Origin: Euwallacea fornicatus
Lineage: Eukaryota > Arthropoda > Insecta > Coleoptera > Curculionidae
Direction: 5' to 3'
DNA: 64,000 bases
Assembly (NCBI RefSeq): GCF_040115645.1
Contig: NC_089542.1
Location: 6,696,001 to 6,760,000, forward strand
Under the pieces are notes generated by a model that ran no database searches, was not told the DNA's origin, and was given only the letters and a program-made list of their open reading frames with translations. The position numbers and the translations under genes were made by a program. Each line of letters opens with the position of its first letter. Positions within the stretch are counted from its first letter, which is position 1. Below are positions 10,672 through 23,292 of the stretch, in pieces.

Positions 10672-13600
10672 TATAACTAAATTAAAGAAACAGGTTAAGG
10701 AACGGATTATGCTGCTGGTATTTTATCAGGTCGAAATGATTAAGTTTCTCTTTCAATCTGACGACAAGGAACTGAACGGATCAGTAATGTTTTAAGAGGA
10801 AAATGAGCTACCTAGAAAGACAGACACTTTGGACGAGTGATAACTGTCCTCGGGTATAACTAGACTCACACCATTATTAGGCGAAAAAAAAGTTAAGAAA
10901 GACCGGTTACGCCACTGCCGTTTTTACAATTTCAAGTGACTAGATATCTCTTCCAAGGTGATAACGAGACAACAAATCTCGTGTCTCGTTATCACGAGAT
11001 TCGTGTTTGAATGTTCGATTTCATTTTTCGAACTGGGCTTAGCTGAGGGTGAGGGGTGAAATGCACAATAGGCATTCAAAACGTCCTAATTTAAATCAAA
11101 TTGATTTAGACATAATTTTCTTTACGCAAAGATGCAAGTGGGTAATTATGAAATGAAAGCAGCACATGTCTTTCGTTAATACGAGAGAACCAGGCAGGCC
11201 AAAAATATAAAACCTACGTTCATATGAAGAATTCCCCCTTTCATTTCACCGTCTAAAACATAATAGTTTTACTACGCTCATTTATCTTTCAGATAAGAAA
11301 CTAAGGAAAATTCAGTAGAGTAATTAATCTTCATAAAAGTACATTACATTTCCTCTTAAAAGGGGATATATTATAGGAAGGTTAAAAAGTATGTTTGCGC
11401 TGCATTTTTATAGTTAGTTGAGCGGGGCGAAGGAATAAAAATGCAAGAGTAAACATGCCAAAACAACCTGGAGACAATCATGTTTGCACAGTGTGCGTTT
11501 CACTAAAATGTTTTCCCCCCGGCAAAAAGGCACTTTAAATTCAGAACAAATAAAATGGAAAACGACGAGGATTAGATGATGTATGCTTTCAATTTAGGAG
11601 GTCTAACACCGTGAAATCTTAAGCAAACTTTGTACAGCGTTTAAGAAACGTGAAACTCCGCTTTCAGGACAAATTGACCTAAATATTTCCGCTGATTGGA
11701 CACAAGACGCTTGATGCTTTGAGTGCTTTCCACCCCCACTAACTAAACCTAAAATAAATTTCCTGAAAGCGAGTAATGTGCAAACCAATTAAAATCCAAC
11801 TTTCTTGTTGAGCAACCTTTTTGCTAACCCAAACACAAACAGGTTTACATAGTTGAAATGGCTTATCTAGAATTTTCATTTTGGGAAACTTTCCCGTCTG
11901 AAAGGCGAGTTTTTAAGTTAATTTCGTCTCGGTCAGAGGAAGGAAATTTCTAATTTTATGTAAACGGAATGTTGAAACTAAGCAAATGAGCTTCACCGTA
12001 AACCGCTATTAAAAATATATAAGGCTTTCATTGGAAGTGCCTTAAAGACCGCATAAGAAGCCCCTGCAAGGCGGGATAAAGGTTTCGGGGTTGGTAACCC
12101 TCATGTGTAAGAAATCCCTCGACCTCTCTACTTATCCGTCCGATTCACTCGAGTAATTGGATATCCAGTGTCTTATTCTTATATAGAAAATATCCAGTTT
12201 CACTTATTAGTTTCTTTCCACGTGTTATATTAAGTTATAATCAAGTTATAGGACACTTCCTGCTTTTTGTTGGGTTTCTTATTGTGTGTTTTTTCAAGGG
12301 CTTTCGTGGGTAGTAAATGGATTAAGGGCCGAATTCAGAAACTCGGCATGAGCTGTCTCGTTACCTTATTTCGACCCAGCGTATTAAATGAGATGAAAAG
12401 GGCAAGTTCAGACTCAAGTCCCACTCTTCCTCAAGTGTTACGTCTGAATTTAGCGCTTAATGTTGCTTAGTCAGTCACAAAATTTTTTGAATTCTCTTTC
12501 CGCCCTTGTAAGTCCAATGTGTACTGACCATGTTGTGGTCAAACAGCTGTCTCATCGATTATTTTACCCTCTTGAAACCCCGTGTAGGTTTTAAATTAGT
12601 AGGATTAGTCATGTTTTGCTCATAATTAATGCGCGAAATAAATTTCCCATAAAATATACGGCTTAGTTTCGCATTTCCTTCTATCATACTTACTCTTGCA
12701 TTTACCCATTCATATTCGACCTCATATCGTGAATGCATCCCCGCAAATCTCTCGGTGTAAATCCAGCTTAAAAAGACTCCGCAAATATGGGTAAATGGGA
12801 AACGGTCCCGACTAGCTGAATTCCATTCCCCTCACTTCCCTAAAAGGGTTGGTCGTACAAAAGACGGATGCATTTTTAATTTGCCGTTTCCGCAACTTTG
12901 GTCACAAATTTCCAGTAATTCTGCACAATAACCGAGTAATACGGCCCTGGGGAATGATAGCAGTAATGCAAGTTATAAATCTTCATCCAGGGACTGCATG
13001 GAAATTTAAGCTAGTGCCGGGAATTATTTAAGCCTACAAGCGCCCGAATGGAGACATCTGGAAAAACCTCTGGGATTAGACTGCTGGAATATATTTTGTC
13101 CTGGGGATTTTACGTATATGTAAGTATATTTCTATTCGGTTTAAAACTCTAAGTGTATGCAATAACCTGGGTTTCTTCTTGATGACTACGTGTATGTTCA
13201 GCTTTAGGTTCATGCATCTTTCGTCCTGTTTTGGTCCCTAAACTTTACTCACTTCAACGAAATTTTTTTTCTTGATAATGCGCAGTGTAAAACTCAATTT
13301 AGAATAAATAATTTGTCTTAAATCGTAAAAGACACATCATACGGCGATAGAGAATGACTAAATTGACAATTCCACCATTGTCCATGACTTTGATGCTCAT
13401 CATATGAGGTCGCAAATTGGTAGTATATCTGGGGATTAGAGACTGGTCTGATTACTCATATTCCATGTCTTTTACGAATTAATTCTTATATTTTGGAGTG
13501 GAACTCGATGAAGTTAAGGACTCGATTCGAAAATAAACAGAGGCGTAGTTAAAGCAAAGTGGTGAATGACAGGAATTTTACAAGAAATTAAAAACATCGT

Positions 13601-13969
13601 AATAATTTTGTAATTAACAAGCGTAGGACAAAAAAGTACCATCTGAATGAAGAAACTCCTGTAAACGGCAATTTTATTTTGGGCACACAAACACACCGAG
13701 GACAATGAAAGTCGCGTATAAATTCATTGAAAATTAAAGGAAATATTTTTCATGAAAATGCTGGAATATGACAAATACTATTTTTAGTTGTGTATTTTTT
13801 TATGTAACAGACATGTATAAAGGATTACCCATGCAGTAGATAAACGAACTTTTTAATTTTTTTCTTGTGAATCCCTATGTATATTGTATATTATGACGTT
13901 TTTGGGTTCTTTGAGATATTCTTAACATATTTCATATAACATATTCAAGTATAAAGTCAACAATTATAG
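10672..13969. other. Stretch without recognised gene
   Basis: AT-rich to moderately mixed sequence. Apart from the hairpin at 10958-10995, nothing is supported. Short frames such as 12267-12470 (plus) and 11603-11788 (minus) have no recognisable motifs. Confidence 0.4.
10958..10995. repeat. Perfect 13-bp stem hairpin
   Basis: gtgataacgagac at 10958-10970 is exactly complementary to gtctcgttatcac at 10983-10995, with a 12-base loop. A second, overlapping pair (aatctcgtg at 10975-10983 with cacgagatt at 10993-11001) offers an alternative fold. Confidence 0.8.
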
Positions 13970-14200
13970 TGGTCTGCTAGATCGCCTGACCTTATCCCTA
14001 GGGACTTTTTTATGGTGTTTTCTGATACATAAAGTATATTTAAATAAGCCCAACAATACAGCAGAGGGAAAAATCAAGTTACTGATGAAGCTCAACAAAT
14101 ACTTCTTCAAATGATAAACAAAGTTCTTGAGAAATTTGAATTGCGGTTTGCCCACTGTCAGAAAGTCGACAGGGCACAGTTCGTACATTTACTATATTAG
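13970..14200 (+). pseudogene. C-terminal remnant of a DD41D/DUF4817-type transposase
   Basis: One plus-strand frame starts WSARSPDLIPRDFF, the last catalytic block of mariner-like enzymes. After two stops it continues through DEAQQILLQMINKVLEKFE and RFAHCQKVDRAQFVHLLY to a stop at 14198-14200. The arrangement of an RI/ML helix, a Cys, then a G/AxxFxxLL tail is that of the insect transposases seen elsewhere in this window. The N-terminal two thirds are absent. No inverted repeats were found around it, so it is a dead fragment. Confidence 0.72.
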
Positions 14201-16296
14201 ATTGTAGTAGTTTATATATTTATTTTTTAAGTATTAATAGTTCTATCATTATTTTTATTTTTTATATTTTTTTCGAAACTTGTTGAACTGAGACGTGGGT
14301 ATGTTACATGAAATATATTCAGAATTTCTCAACAAACTCAAAAAAGTCAAAATATACATGGAGTTCAATAAGAAAAAAAATGAAAAAGTACATTATTCTT
14401 CTATATGGCGAACCCTGTACAAATGTCAGTTACGTCAAAAAATGCACAACTAAAAATAATATTCGACCTGTTCCAGCATTTTCATGCAAAAAAATGTCCT
14501 TCAATTCGTAACAAATTTATACAGGACTTTTGGTCCTCCATGTACTTATGTACATCAGGCGTTGGTTTTAAGGTGCTAAAGGGTGGTCACTGAAAGAACC
14601 CTGACCTAGGCGTTACATAGCAGTGTAATGTCTTGGATAAACTCATCAGTTATTATTTATTCGGCGAGTTCACAACTTACTGCGACATTATTTTTAATGG
14701 TCACCCGTTGCATTTTGCCATAAAAAAATGATTGTCATTAAGCGCATCAGTTACATGAATTAACTCATCACAGATGTACCAGAGAACTTGTTTACCATCT
14801 GTATCAGATTGCACACCCCAAACATGAATTTCATCCCCCATTTTCGTTTCCAGTCTTAAAAATAAATTCGTGTGCAAATTTATCCTTGTAAAGGAATATT
14901 ATGGTGGCGTATCCCAGAAAAAGGGTTTAATAATACGGGACGTAACACATGGCGTCGCAATATCAGGGACGTGATCCGAATATAGATCGGGATTAGCGAA
15001 TAACCCGGTTACAAAGCAATATATTTCCGTCGAAAGCTAAAAGCTTAAACGCCAATTTGGGGGAAACCCCTTGGAAGAAAAGGGAGACGAGAAGAGGATT
15101 TTCGGACGTTGTACCTGGAGGTAAATATCGAATTATACGGCTGAACGAATTAATTGAAACGAAAACTATAAGAATTTCAATTATGAGGCCCTCAAACTTT
15201 TATGTTGGAAATTTCAGGCATTAATTCCAAAGTTCCCTCGAGGACTTCCTCATTAAATCGTCTCTGCAAACGGCAAAAAATCCGCCAATTTTATTATGCC
15301 CGCCGATGAATAATTCAGCGAGGAATTAAACCCTAAAAGTTGGCAAAGGGGACTTAATGAATTAATAAAGTTGAGTCAAGACAGGGTCCTGGTTCGTGAG
15401 GGTTTGATGCATCACTATATTTTTTGATAAACACTAATATTTTGTTTCATTAAGAAAATTAATTCCAATGAGGAAGCTTCAAGGAACAGGAATCAACAAG
15501 CAACAAGTGGGCCGAATGGAATTAGAGTCGTCGGTTTACTCCTGAGAGCTTTGATTATTTAATTAGGATGGGGCCTAATGACGTTTTGAGGTCAGGAAGA
15601 AAGAACGGAAAAGGAACTACTAACAAACCAAATTAGAGGCGAAATGACTCCAAAACGATGGAAGCTAGAGGGTAAATAAAAGAGTTAATTGACGGACACT
15701 GCAAGGTTTTAGGGGCCTTATTTGATAGCTCAATAAACAACTTCGAGTTACACACAAAGCGAGTTTCCTTTCGCTTTGGAAAAAACGTAGGTAATGGAAA
15801 ATTATAGCCATTGTCACAGACGTTCCTGCGAGGCCCATTTATCATTTTCAGCGACAAATCTGCTTGGCAACTTATTTGTTGCAAGTTTTTCTTTCAACTA
15901 AAAATACACATATCAAAGGGATTTGCAGGAGGACCGTGAACAAACGGTTCTGACTGGAAATTGTGCGATGCTCTTGTTGCCTGTCACTCTTCTCCTCTTC
16001 TGTATTGTCGAACCTCGCTAAACGTGAATGGAAACGAAGTGACAGGTTTCCTTCTTTCTTCCATTCTTTCAGGATCACTTCTCGTTTAACGAGTTGCTGA
16101 AGGCAACTTGGAGACATTTAAATTTAGTCGCATAAACCCATAGCCGGAGGGTGTGTAATGTTGAGGGAAACCGAAAGAATATTTTATTTGTCTGGGACTT
16201 TAAAACAAGCTTGGCTTAAGGCTTCGCATTTTATAAAGCTTAATAAAGAGATTCTCAATTGATGAGCGTAGTTACGTGAGTTAATTCGGTTGGACA
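14201..16296. other. Stretch without recognised gene
   Basis: The first few hundred bases may be the 3' flank of the transposase remnant. The rest (14900-16290) has higher GC and several short open frames (15633-15884 and 15872-16117, minus) without recognisable motifs. Confidence 0.35.
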
Positions 16297-17758
16297 TACA
16301 GGGTGTCTCTACAAGGACTATATAAAATTCTACCGCAGATTTTCGACGCGAAAGCACAACCATTTTAACTCAATTTACCTTAAATTATAATGAAACCTCA
16401 AACTTACTACCACACGCCCCACTTACCCTAAAAGAAAACTTTTACTCTAAACACAACTGAAGTCTTATATCAAAAGACAGCACATCAAAATTAATATAAA
16501 AAAATCATTACTTTATTTGTAATACTATCGTCTGAACAGAATGCCCTTTAGGGGAAATTTTAGAAGCGAGAAAACGGAACCATGTCATATTTTCCATGCA
16601 CCTTGTAGAGGGCGCTGTCATAGTTAGGTTAATTCTATTTAAAGACGCATAACTTTTTTATCACCCGGTTTAAAATTTATTTATGAGTAAATTTGTGTTT
16701 TCCTACACGTTTTATTAAAAAAGGTATCTCGGCACAAGTCCCTACGGGCGTTTCGTCATGAGATATTTAAGATTTAAAGTTCACTGCAGGTCTTGAAAAA
16801 TAACTTTATTTTATTTTCTATTTATTCAACAGTTGTTAAAAAAAATAAAAAATTCAATTAAACTTCAATTCTAACATGTATTTTTTAAATATTTATATTT
16901 TTATTTGACTATCATAATTTTTTTATCATTTATTCTGCTTGATGAAGTTGTATCTACTCCTACCTATTACGAGTATACGTGGTGTTGATGATATTAAACA
17001 TGTTTCACAGTTTGTGCCGTTTCAATATTTCAAGTGGCCGAAGCCTACATAAATGTAGAAATGACACATATGCTATTACTGTATGATAAATACAGTACAT
17101 TTTAACTTTTCACGTTGAATTCATCTTTGTATACAGGCTAACAGAGGTTCCTTCGAACACTTACTAAAATATAGCCTGTAATAGACTGCATTTTTGTAAT
17201 CATTAATTTTGTAAATGTAGATATTTACAAAATTAAATTTTCATTTTCAAATAGTTTATATCGTATTTTTACCTTTTGATTCTTTCTATTTCAATTGAAT
17301 GAACAAACTTTAAAATTAGTTTTTAAGACATGTAACGAAGTTTACAGTCTAAATACCTCAAAAAGGAATGCCCGTAGGAACTTGCAGAAGCATACTTTTT
17401 TTTAATGAAACATGTAAGAAAACAGAAATTTAGTCATAAATAAATTTTATACTGGGTGATAAAAAAGTTATGCACCTTTAAAGAAAGTTTACTTAGCTTT
17501 GACAGCGCCCTCTACAATATGCATGGAAAATGTAAACGGTTTCTATTTTCTCGTCCCTAAAAGCTAACAGATGTGATATTTTGTTCAAATGGTTCTATTA
17601 CAGACGGAATAATTTTTTTTTACTTTTTTTTAATATTAATTTTGATATTCTCGGTTTAGAAATTGTTTTTGGCTCAAGAAAAATTGGGCAAAATCGTCAT
17701 GGTTTCACTCAAAAATCTTTGGCAGAATATAGTAGAGATCTTTTAGAGATGCCCTAGA
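16297..17758. mobile_element. Long-inverted-repeat element, copy 2
   Basis: Left arm about 16297-16830 and right arm about 17290-17758 are inverted copies over roughly 470 bp. Shared blocks include gagggcgctgtca, cataacttttttatcaccc and a match around cctacgggc. Ends read tacagggtgtctctac (left) and tagggcatctctaaa (right, inward). The interior, about 460 bp, is very AT-rich and shows no transposase that I can recognise. The right end lies about 120 bp upstream of the mariner at 17880. Confidence 0.8.
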
Positions 17759-17879
17759 ATATTTCGAAAATCTTTTACAAGCAGTTCATCCTTCAAGTTT
17801 GATGCCTATTAGTGTTTTTTATTATTTAATTTTTATTATTATTTATCGTTTTTTTTTGCAATCATTAAGGAAATTTTAC

Positions 17880-18962
17880 GTGCTTCTTATTGTACCTGGT
17901 TTCGTAAAGCAAAGAGTATGCATTAAATTTTGTTTGCGCAATGAATATTCTGTCTCAGAATCGTTGAGGGTGTTACAAAACACTTCAAGTGATAAGGAAA
18001 TGTCGCAAAAAATATTTACAAGTGATAAAAATAACTTACAAAAGGCCGAGAAGGAGTTTAAGACAAACAGCGCCCGGCCGACCATTAACATCTACCCATG
18101 AAAGCCACATTAAGGAAGTCAAATATTTGGTGCTCCAACTCATCTATTGACAATTAGGGACTTTGCTGACGTTACCTGATACTTCCTTTGGATCAACCGT
18201 AACCATTTAAAAAGATGTTTTGTGCCACAAACGCGTCACATTTCGATTGGTCAAGCAAACTCTCAACTTTTTGAAAAAAAGCATCAACGTCGAAATGTGT
18301 CAAAAAATGAGTTTGGAGTATTAAGACGTCAAAAAACGCATCATTACGGAAAACGAGACTTAGGTCTATACATGCGACCCCAAAAACTACCGACCAATCA
18401 AGCGAATATCGTGCTGAAGGTGAACCCAGACCAAAGCTTCACAATCAAAGTCATCTTGACAGTTTTCTTTGATTATCGCGACGGTGTAAATTATGAATTT
18501 GATCCTCTAGGTCAAATTGTTGACAAGGAATATTATTTGATTCTTATGCGTCGTATGCTAACCTGAACTAACCTGAACTAACCTGAACCTATTCGTGTTA
18601 AGAAGCCAGAAGTATGGCCAGAAAATTCTTAAATTTTGTACTACAATTATTCACCGTACCACGCTGCACTGGTTCTTCGAAAACATTTTGTCGAAAACTC
18701 GACCCACATCGTTCCGCGACCACCGTATTCGCCTGATTTAGCACCGTTGGACTTCTGGTTGTTCAACAAGCTCTAAGGACCGCTCTGGGAATACCGTTTC
18801 GACTCGATTGAGGAAGTAAAAGCCGAATTGAAGAAAGTATCGAAGCCCATCCTGGAAAAAGACTTCTCTGACTATTTCGAGGATTGCAAGAAACGATGGG
18901 ACAAATGCATTGTGTTGGACGGGGAGGACTTTGAAGGCGGTGAAATTTATGCGAGAAAATAA
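17880..18962 (+). pseudogene. Mariner transposase (irritans/mauritiana type), copy A
   Basis: The N-terminal region reads KQRVCIKFCLRNEYSVSESL, matching the first mariner helix-turn-helix. A middle block has ILTVFFDYRDGVNYEF, matching the mariner FFDYRG segment. The C-terminal part reads PRPPYSPDLAPLDFWLFN in one frame and ends FEGGEIYARK with a stop at about 18960. Several frameshifts and stops separate these blocks. A 10-bp tandem repeat at 18559-18590 interrupts the middle. The copy at 57989-59061 is the same family: both share the stretch encoding KAEKEFKTN or its equivalent and similar flanks. Confidence 0.82.
18559..18590 (+). repeat. Three tandem copies of taacctgaac
   Basis: Exact 10-bp period, three units. 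Each unit contains AACCT, the complement of the insect telomere unit TTAGG shifted in phase. It lies inside mariner copy A. Confidence 0.85.
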
Positions 18963-19019
18963 AGGTTTTTCATTTTCTAAATAAATTCACCAAATTTTTT
19001 TTATCCCAGTAGTGTACTG

Positions 19020-20535
19020 AAATATTCCTATCCAAGCCAGCTCAGGCCAAGTTACGAGTTTTATAATGGTTCCGGTTCCCTATTTCGGGTTTCCCAGGCA
19101 TTTATTATGAGTCTTCAGTTTGTGCTGGGCATGACTAAAGACATTTTCTCTGCATTTCATGGATCATTTAACGAACCATAAATGGTCATATTTAAACAAG
19201 CACAATTAAAATAATTGTTTTTAAAACACCATCACAAAGTGCACAATTAGTGCACGCTTCATTTCACTAGAATATTATATTTGTTCCCTCTGTTTGGGCG
19301 TTGTGGGCGGTCAAATACTCATTAACTTTTATGAGCTTATTCAATTAATAACAATCGTCCCATTCCGTTGTTACGGTTTTGAGGGAGTCTGAAGTGTTGC
19401 GTGATCTTCAAAGCGGCGTATGGAAATTTGGTGACATTATTATCTATTGCGCACAGAATTATTAACACGTCGTTAAATATTCGTGCATCATGGCCCAGAG
19501 GGCTGTAATTTGGTAATTTATGCCGCATGCTACGATGGTCATTATCATGGGTGTATCTGGCAATGATGTATCGTACAATAGTCCAATCAGCGACAGTTGA
19601 ACGCACGACAAAGTTTTATCTGCGACGTCTTAAAACGACGGTAATCGCATTAAAACAGCTTCGCAGGAATAAATTTACATTTACTCAGGCTCAAGCAGGA
19701 AATTTATTAAAATCATAACATCATCAGGGCTCCTGCTCTAGTTTAAACATCTCACTCAAAGACTCGATGCAAAGCTGTCTAATTGGCATTCAAAAGATAA
19801 TCTAATTCAGTTTCGGTGTAAACGTACTAAAAGGGAGGCGCGAGGGGGTGTAAAATGCTTTCAGGGGGCGCATCGCTTTAATACAGCTAAAGCGTTCTCA
19901 CGTTAGTCACTGACTAAATAGAAATTCTATCTTAAATGCGTTTGCAAATATCTGTCCCCCTGTTTGCGTTATTTTGATGTTTAGCTTGGAATGCTATATT
20001 ATCCGATGAGGGTGGACCGTCCCCCGATTTCGAGCGAAATTTTGTATATTTTCAAAGTGATGAAATAATGGTTTTCATCAACGTCACTGGTAAATAACGA
20101 TTATTATTCCTGTTTTGTGGTCCTCGAGCGTTGACGAGGGTCCGATCAGGTCAAAATAATAGCGCCGGAATTCGGTTTGTGTCTTGTTAAATCTGCTCAA
20201 TGAAAGGGAAACTATGTCTTAATGACATTAATTTAAACGTAGATTGAAAGCTTTCAGGTTGAGTAGGTTCGAGGCACGATGTTTTTCACTTACCATCCGA
20301 CGCTTATCAGAGATCGGGTTTTGAGGCTGTCGGATGTCAACAGGAAGGACGAAATATTAGTACACAGCTGGACATCTTTCAGAGCATTTTCTGCGAAATA
20401 ATGCTGAGAATTCCACGAACACATTTGATGTGTTGGCTTATAAGAAGCTTCATTTTGATTTTGGAACAACGGTAATCGGCAGAATTTCTGAAAAATTTGA
20501 TCGTGTGGTACGGGGATCTAATGCGGAATGCTGCA
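19020..20535. other. Stretch without recognised gene
   Basis: Mixed composition with no motifs. Open frames 19337-19606 (minus) and 19527-19718 (plus) overlap and are not recognisable. No inverted repeats were noticed. Confidence 0.35.
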
Positions 20536-20770
20536 GGTTAGTTCAGGTTCGCCCCACCATTGCTGACTTATTGTACATTTATTTCTATTGAAAAATGTAA
20601 CCGTTTTGGAGATAAACGGTTTTGCATTTAACACGAATTGGGTAAATTGATTTGATAACAATTATTGAAATTATCAAAATTAATTTAAAATTATGATAGT
20701 TGTTGAAAGTGGCCACCTCTGAATTCTATATATCAATCTATTCTCCTCAAGAGTCGATTATTATATTAAA
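20536..20770 (-). pseudogene. 3' end fragment of a mariner-like transposase element
   Basis: On the minus strand the sequence reads GGHFQQLS then stop near 20705-20730, the tail of DD41D-type transposases. It then runs through an AT-rich tract (tttgataatttcaataatt) and an end containing accgtttatctccaaaacgg. It is an inverted relative of 22080-22250, so the two are fragments of one family in opposite orientations. Confidence 0.55.
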
Positions 20771-20887
20771 TAAGTCTTCTTTATTTTCCACCGGATTTTT
20801 GTACACTAGGGATTCCAATTTACCCCAAAAACTGTAATACCGCGGATTCATGTCGGATGTCCCAGGGGTCCGTGTTTTGTCCAGATA

Positions 20888-21774
20888 TAGAGTGTTTCAA
20901 AATAAGTGTCGGAAAATGAAGGGCGTAATTCCTTGGCTTGTTATAAGAAAAAAAGTTCCTACTGATATGGGCCCGCAAACGCACCGTTTTGGAGACACAG
21001 GGTGTCAAAAAACAATTTTTTTTCCGGCTTTTTGACAATATCTCAGGAATCGTTTGAGATACAGGATTCCGGTTTTGTACACCTACTATCATGAACATTA
21101 GTGACGTTTTGAGCGCTACTTCAATTGTTTTTCATATCCCAGAAGCAAATATTTTAGCGTCGCGTGAGATTCTTTTTCCCTAATTTTTACGCCTCTGGGA
21201 AATCACCATTCTAAAATCACAACAATTGTTGAAAATGGCCTCTTCCTATGATAATGCAGGTCCCCAACCTACGTCCAAGCGACTGACGTACCCGTTCGAA
21301 AATGCCCGGAGCGATGCGGATCGTATTGCAAGATACAACAATGCGATTTCTCAGTTCTTCAACAGTATCAACTGGTGTAGTGTAAAATAAACTTTTTAAG
21401 ACCTGAGAACCGAGAAGGCCAAGCGTGTGGTCCAATTGTTATGATTCTAAAATGCAAATTTTTCCAGAGGCGTAAAAATTAGGAGCAAAAAAATCTCGCG
21501 TAACCTTAAAATTTCCCTCCCTGGGATATGGGAAAAATTGAAGTAGTGCTCAAAGCGTAACAAATGTTAATGCTAATAGATGTACAAAATCGGAATACTA
21601 TATCTCAAACGATTTCTGAGATATTGTTAAAAAATCTGAAAGAAAACTGTTTTTTGACACCCTGTACCTCCAAAACGGTGCGTTTGCGGACCCATATCAG
21701 AACGAACTTTTTTTCTTATAACGATCCAAGGAATCACACTTCATTTTTCGACACATGTTTTGAAATACCCTGTA
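20888..21774. mobile_element. Long-inverted-repeat element with a transposase tail, copy 3
   Basis: Left arm 20888-21225 and right arm 21445-21774 match in inverted orientation, including cgcaaacgcaccgttttgga, agggtgtcaaaaaac and aatttttacgcctctgg. The outer ends are tagagtgtttcaaaa and, read inward from the right, tacagggtatttcaaaa. The loop (21226-21444) holds the open transposase tail described next. Confidence 0.85.
21217..21435 (-). pseudogene. Transposase C-terminal tail inside the inverted-repeat element
   Basis: An uninterrupted 72-codon minus-strand frame reads TTPVDTVEELRNRIVVSCN, then IRIAPGIFERVRQSLGRR, and ends GRGHFQQLL. This is the segment after the last catalytic Asp in DD41D/DUF4817-type transposases. 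There is no DNA-binding domain and no catalytic residue, so it cannot act as a transposase. The stop codon falls at the inner edge of the left arm, which is the position expected if the arm is the element's original long terminal repeat. Confidence 0.8.
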
Positions 21775-22419
21775 TATATAAATACAAACTAAACTTATAA
21801 TGTTTCTAATTTCAGCTTTGGGACATTTTCTTTAATTTAACTGATCTCGTAGATCTCACTTTATGTTTATAAACAGGGTATTCCTTAAGGACGTGTCCTG
21901 TTTCAGGAGATGAATTTTTAACTGATTTTATCACGAAAAGTTCCTATGAATATTGATGCGCAACGTCTTCGTTTAAGAACTAGGAGGCGTCGAAATTTAA
22001 TTTTTGATTATTTTTTTATATTTTCGTACAGAAAAGTAATAATCGGACAATATTGTAAATATATAGAAAATATTATGTAATAAATGTATAGATGTCGGAG
22101 GAGACCATTGACAACATCTATTATAATATTAAATAAATTTTAATAATTTCAATAATTTTTATTAAATCAATTTTGCAAAAATCATGTTAAGTGCAAACCC
22201 GGCTATCACTAAAGCGGTTATTTCTTCAGATATTTCCAAGGGTGCCCTTTTTCAATAATAGTAAATGTACAAAACCTGTTAATACAAAAGTGGCATACAG
22301 TGTAGTAAAAAAAAGTTATGGCCAATTAAAATATGATGAGACCCTATATGTGACGCTCTCTATTGGTAATAAAAAAATTAAGACAATATTTGGACTTCGT
22401 GCCATAAAAAATTCGTATA

Positions 22420-22780
22420 TGTCGGGGAAACGTTAGGAATATTCTCCATCATTGATAATTTTGATGTTTTATTAAGTAAATTGATAGTAAGGCAAGGCTA
22501 ACGAATTCACCACTACTCGACCGCAACCTTTCCCTTCTTTTCAATTACTGCCTTCTTCACAGTTCCCATCCCCCGTGGTCCTCTTGACTTAAGGGATGGT
22601 ACCTGTTCGTCCTAGTTTTCCCACGGACCGAAACTGCACACATGGCCCTTAATTGCGTCGGTAATGGTGACCTCGTTCGACAGTGCTTTATCTCCACGAT
22701 AAACCTGTCAACCTGCTCTTCAGCCTTATTGCTAACTCAAATTTTACATTTAAAACTTAAGAACTAATAAATCTCCGACA
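22420..22780 (-). repeat. 3' LTR of the retrotransposon
   Basis: 361 bp, tgtcgg...ccgaca, matching 27282-27642 at every base I compared. An AATAAA signal on the minus strand (about 22466-22477) lies about 20 bases before the in-LTR ATG. Because this LTR also contains that ATG, transcripts starting here could enter the flanking DNA. Confidence 0.95.
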
Positions 22781-22961
22781 CGGCCAACCTGACATTTCAC
22801 TCGTCCTCGGGTGATTCTAAAATTCAAAGACGACAATCAGTTCAATTCGAATAATTTCCCTATTTTGTTTAGACAAAACATTTCCCAAATTCAACTGTTT
22901 CCTTTTTTTTTTCCATCAACACAAGAGAATACAGATCCCCTAGTAATATCCCTTGAACTAC

Positions 22962-22990
22962 TCTCTCTCTCTCTCTTTCTCTCTCTCTCC
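22962..22990. repeat. CT/GA microsatellite
   Basis: A ctctctct run with one tt interruption, in the untranslated part between gag-pol and the 3' LTR. It is purine-rich on the element's sense strand but about 180 bp from the LTR. Confidence 0.85.
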
Positions 22991-23099
22991 GACACATAAC
23001 TTCTCTACGCTGTCTCCTACCCACTGCGCAATAAACAACATTCGACTGATGTTACTTGCAGTTGCAGTAAGACATATGTAAAGCTACCCCAGTGTCTGC

Positions 23100-23292
23100 T
23101 AATACAACGTCTCTTTCAACGTTCTACTCACTAACGTCTCTTTCAACGTTTTCCTCACTAACGTCTCTTTCAACGTTTTCCACACTAACGTCTCTTTCAA
23201 CGTTTTCCCCACTAACGTCTCTTTCAACGTTTTCTCCACTAACGTCTCTTTCAACGTTTTCTCCACTAACGTCTCTTTCAACGTTTTCAAAC
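23100..23292 (-). repeat. 27-bp tandem repeat at the gag-pol C-terminus
   Basis: Seven units of about 27 bp. The six in frame encode ENVERDVS plus Gly, Val or Glu. The seventh (23100-23126) carries a TAG in place of the GAA codon that starts the other units, which ends the frame. Units differ at only a few bases. Confidence 0.92.

Noticed and set aside
14710..14870. Minus-strand frame starting MGDEIHVWGVQSD, about 46 codons
   Set aside because: It reads like protein, but I found no homology, no splice sites and no support from neighbours. Left out as a gene.
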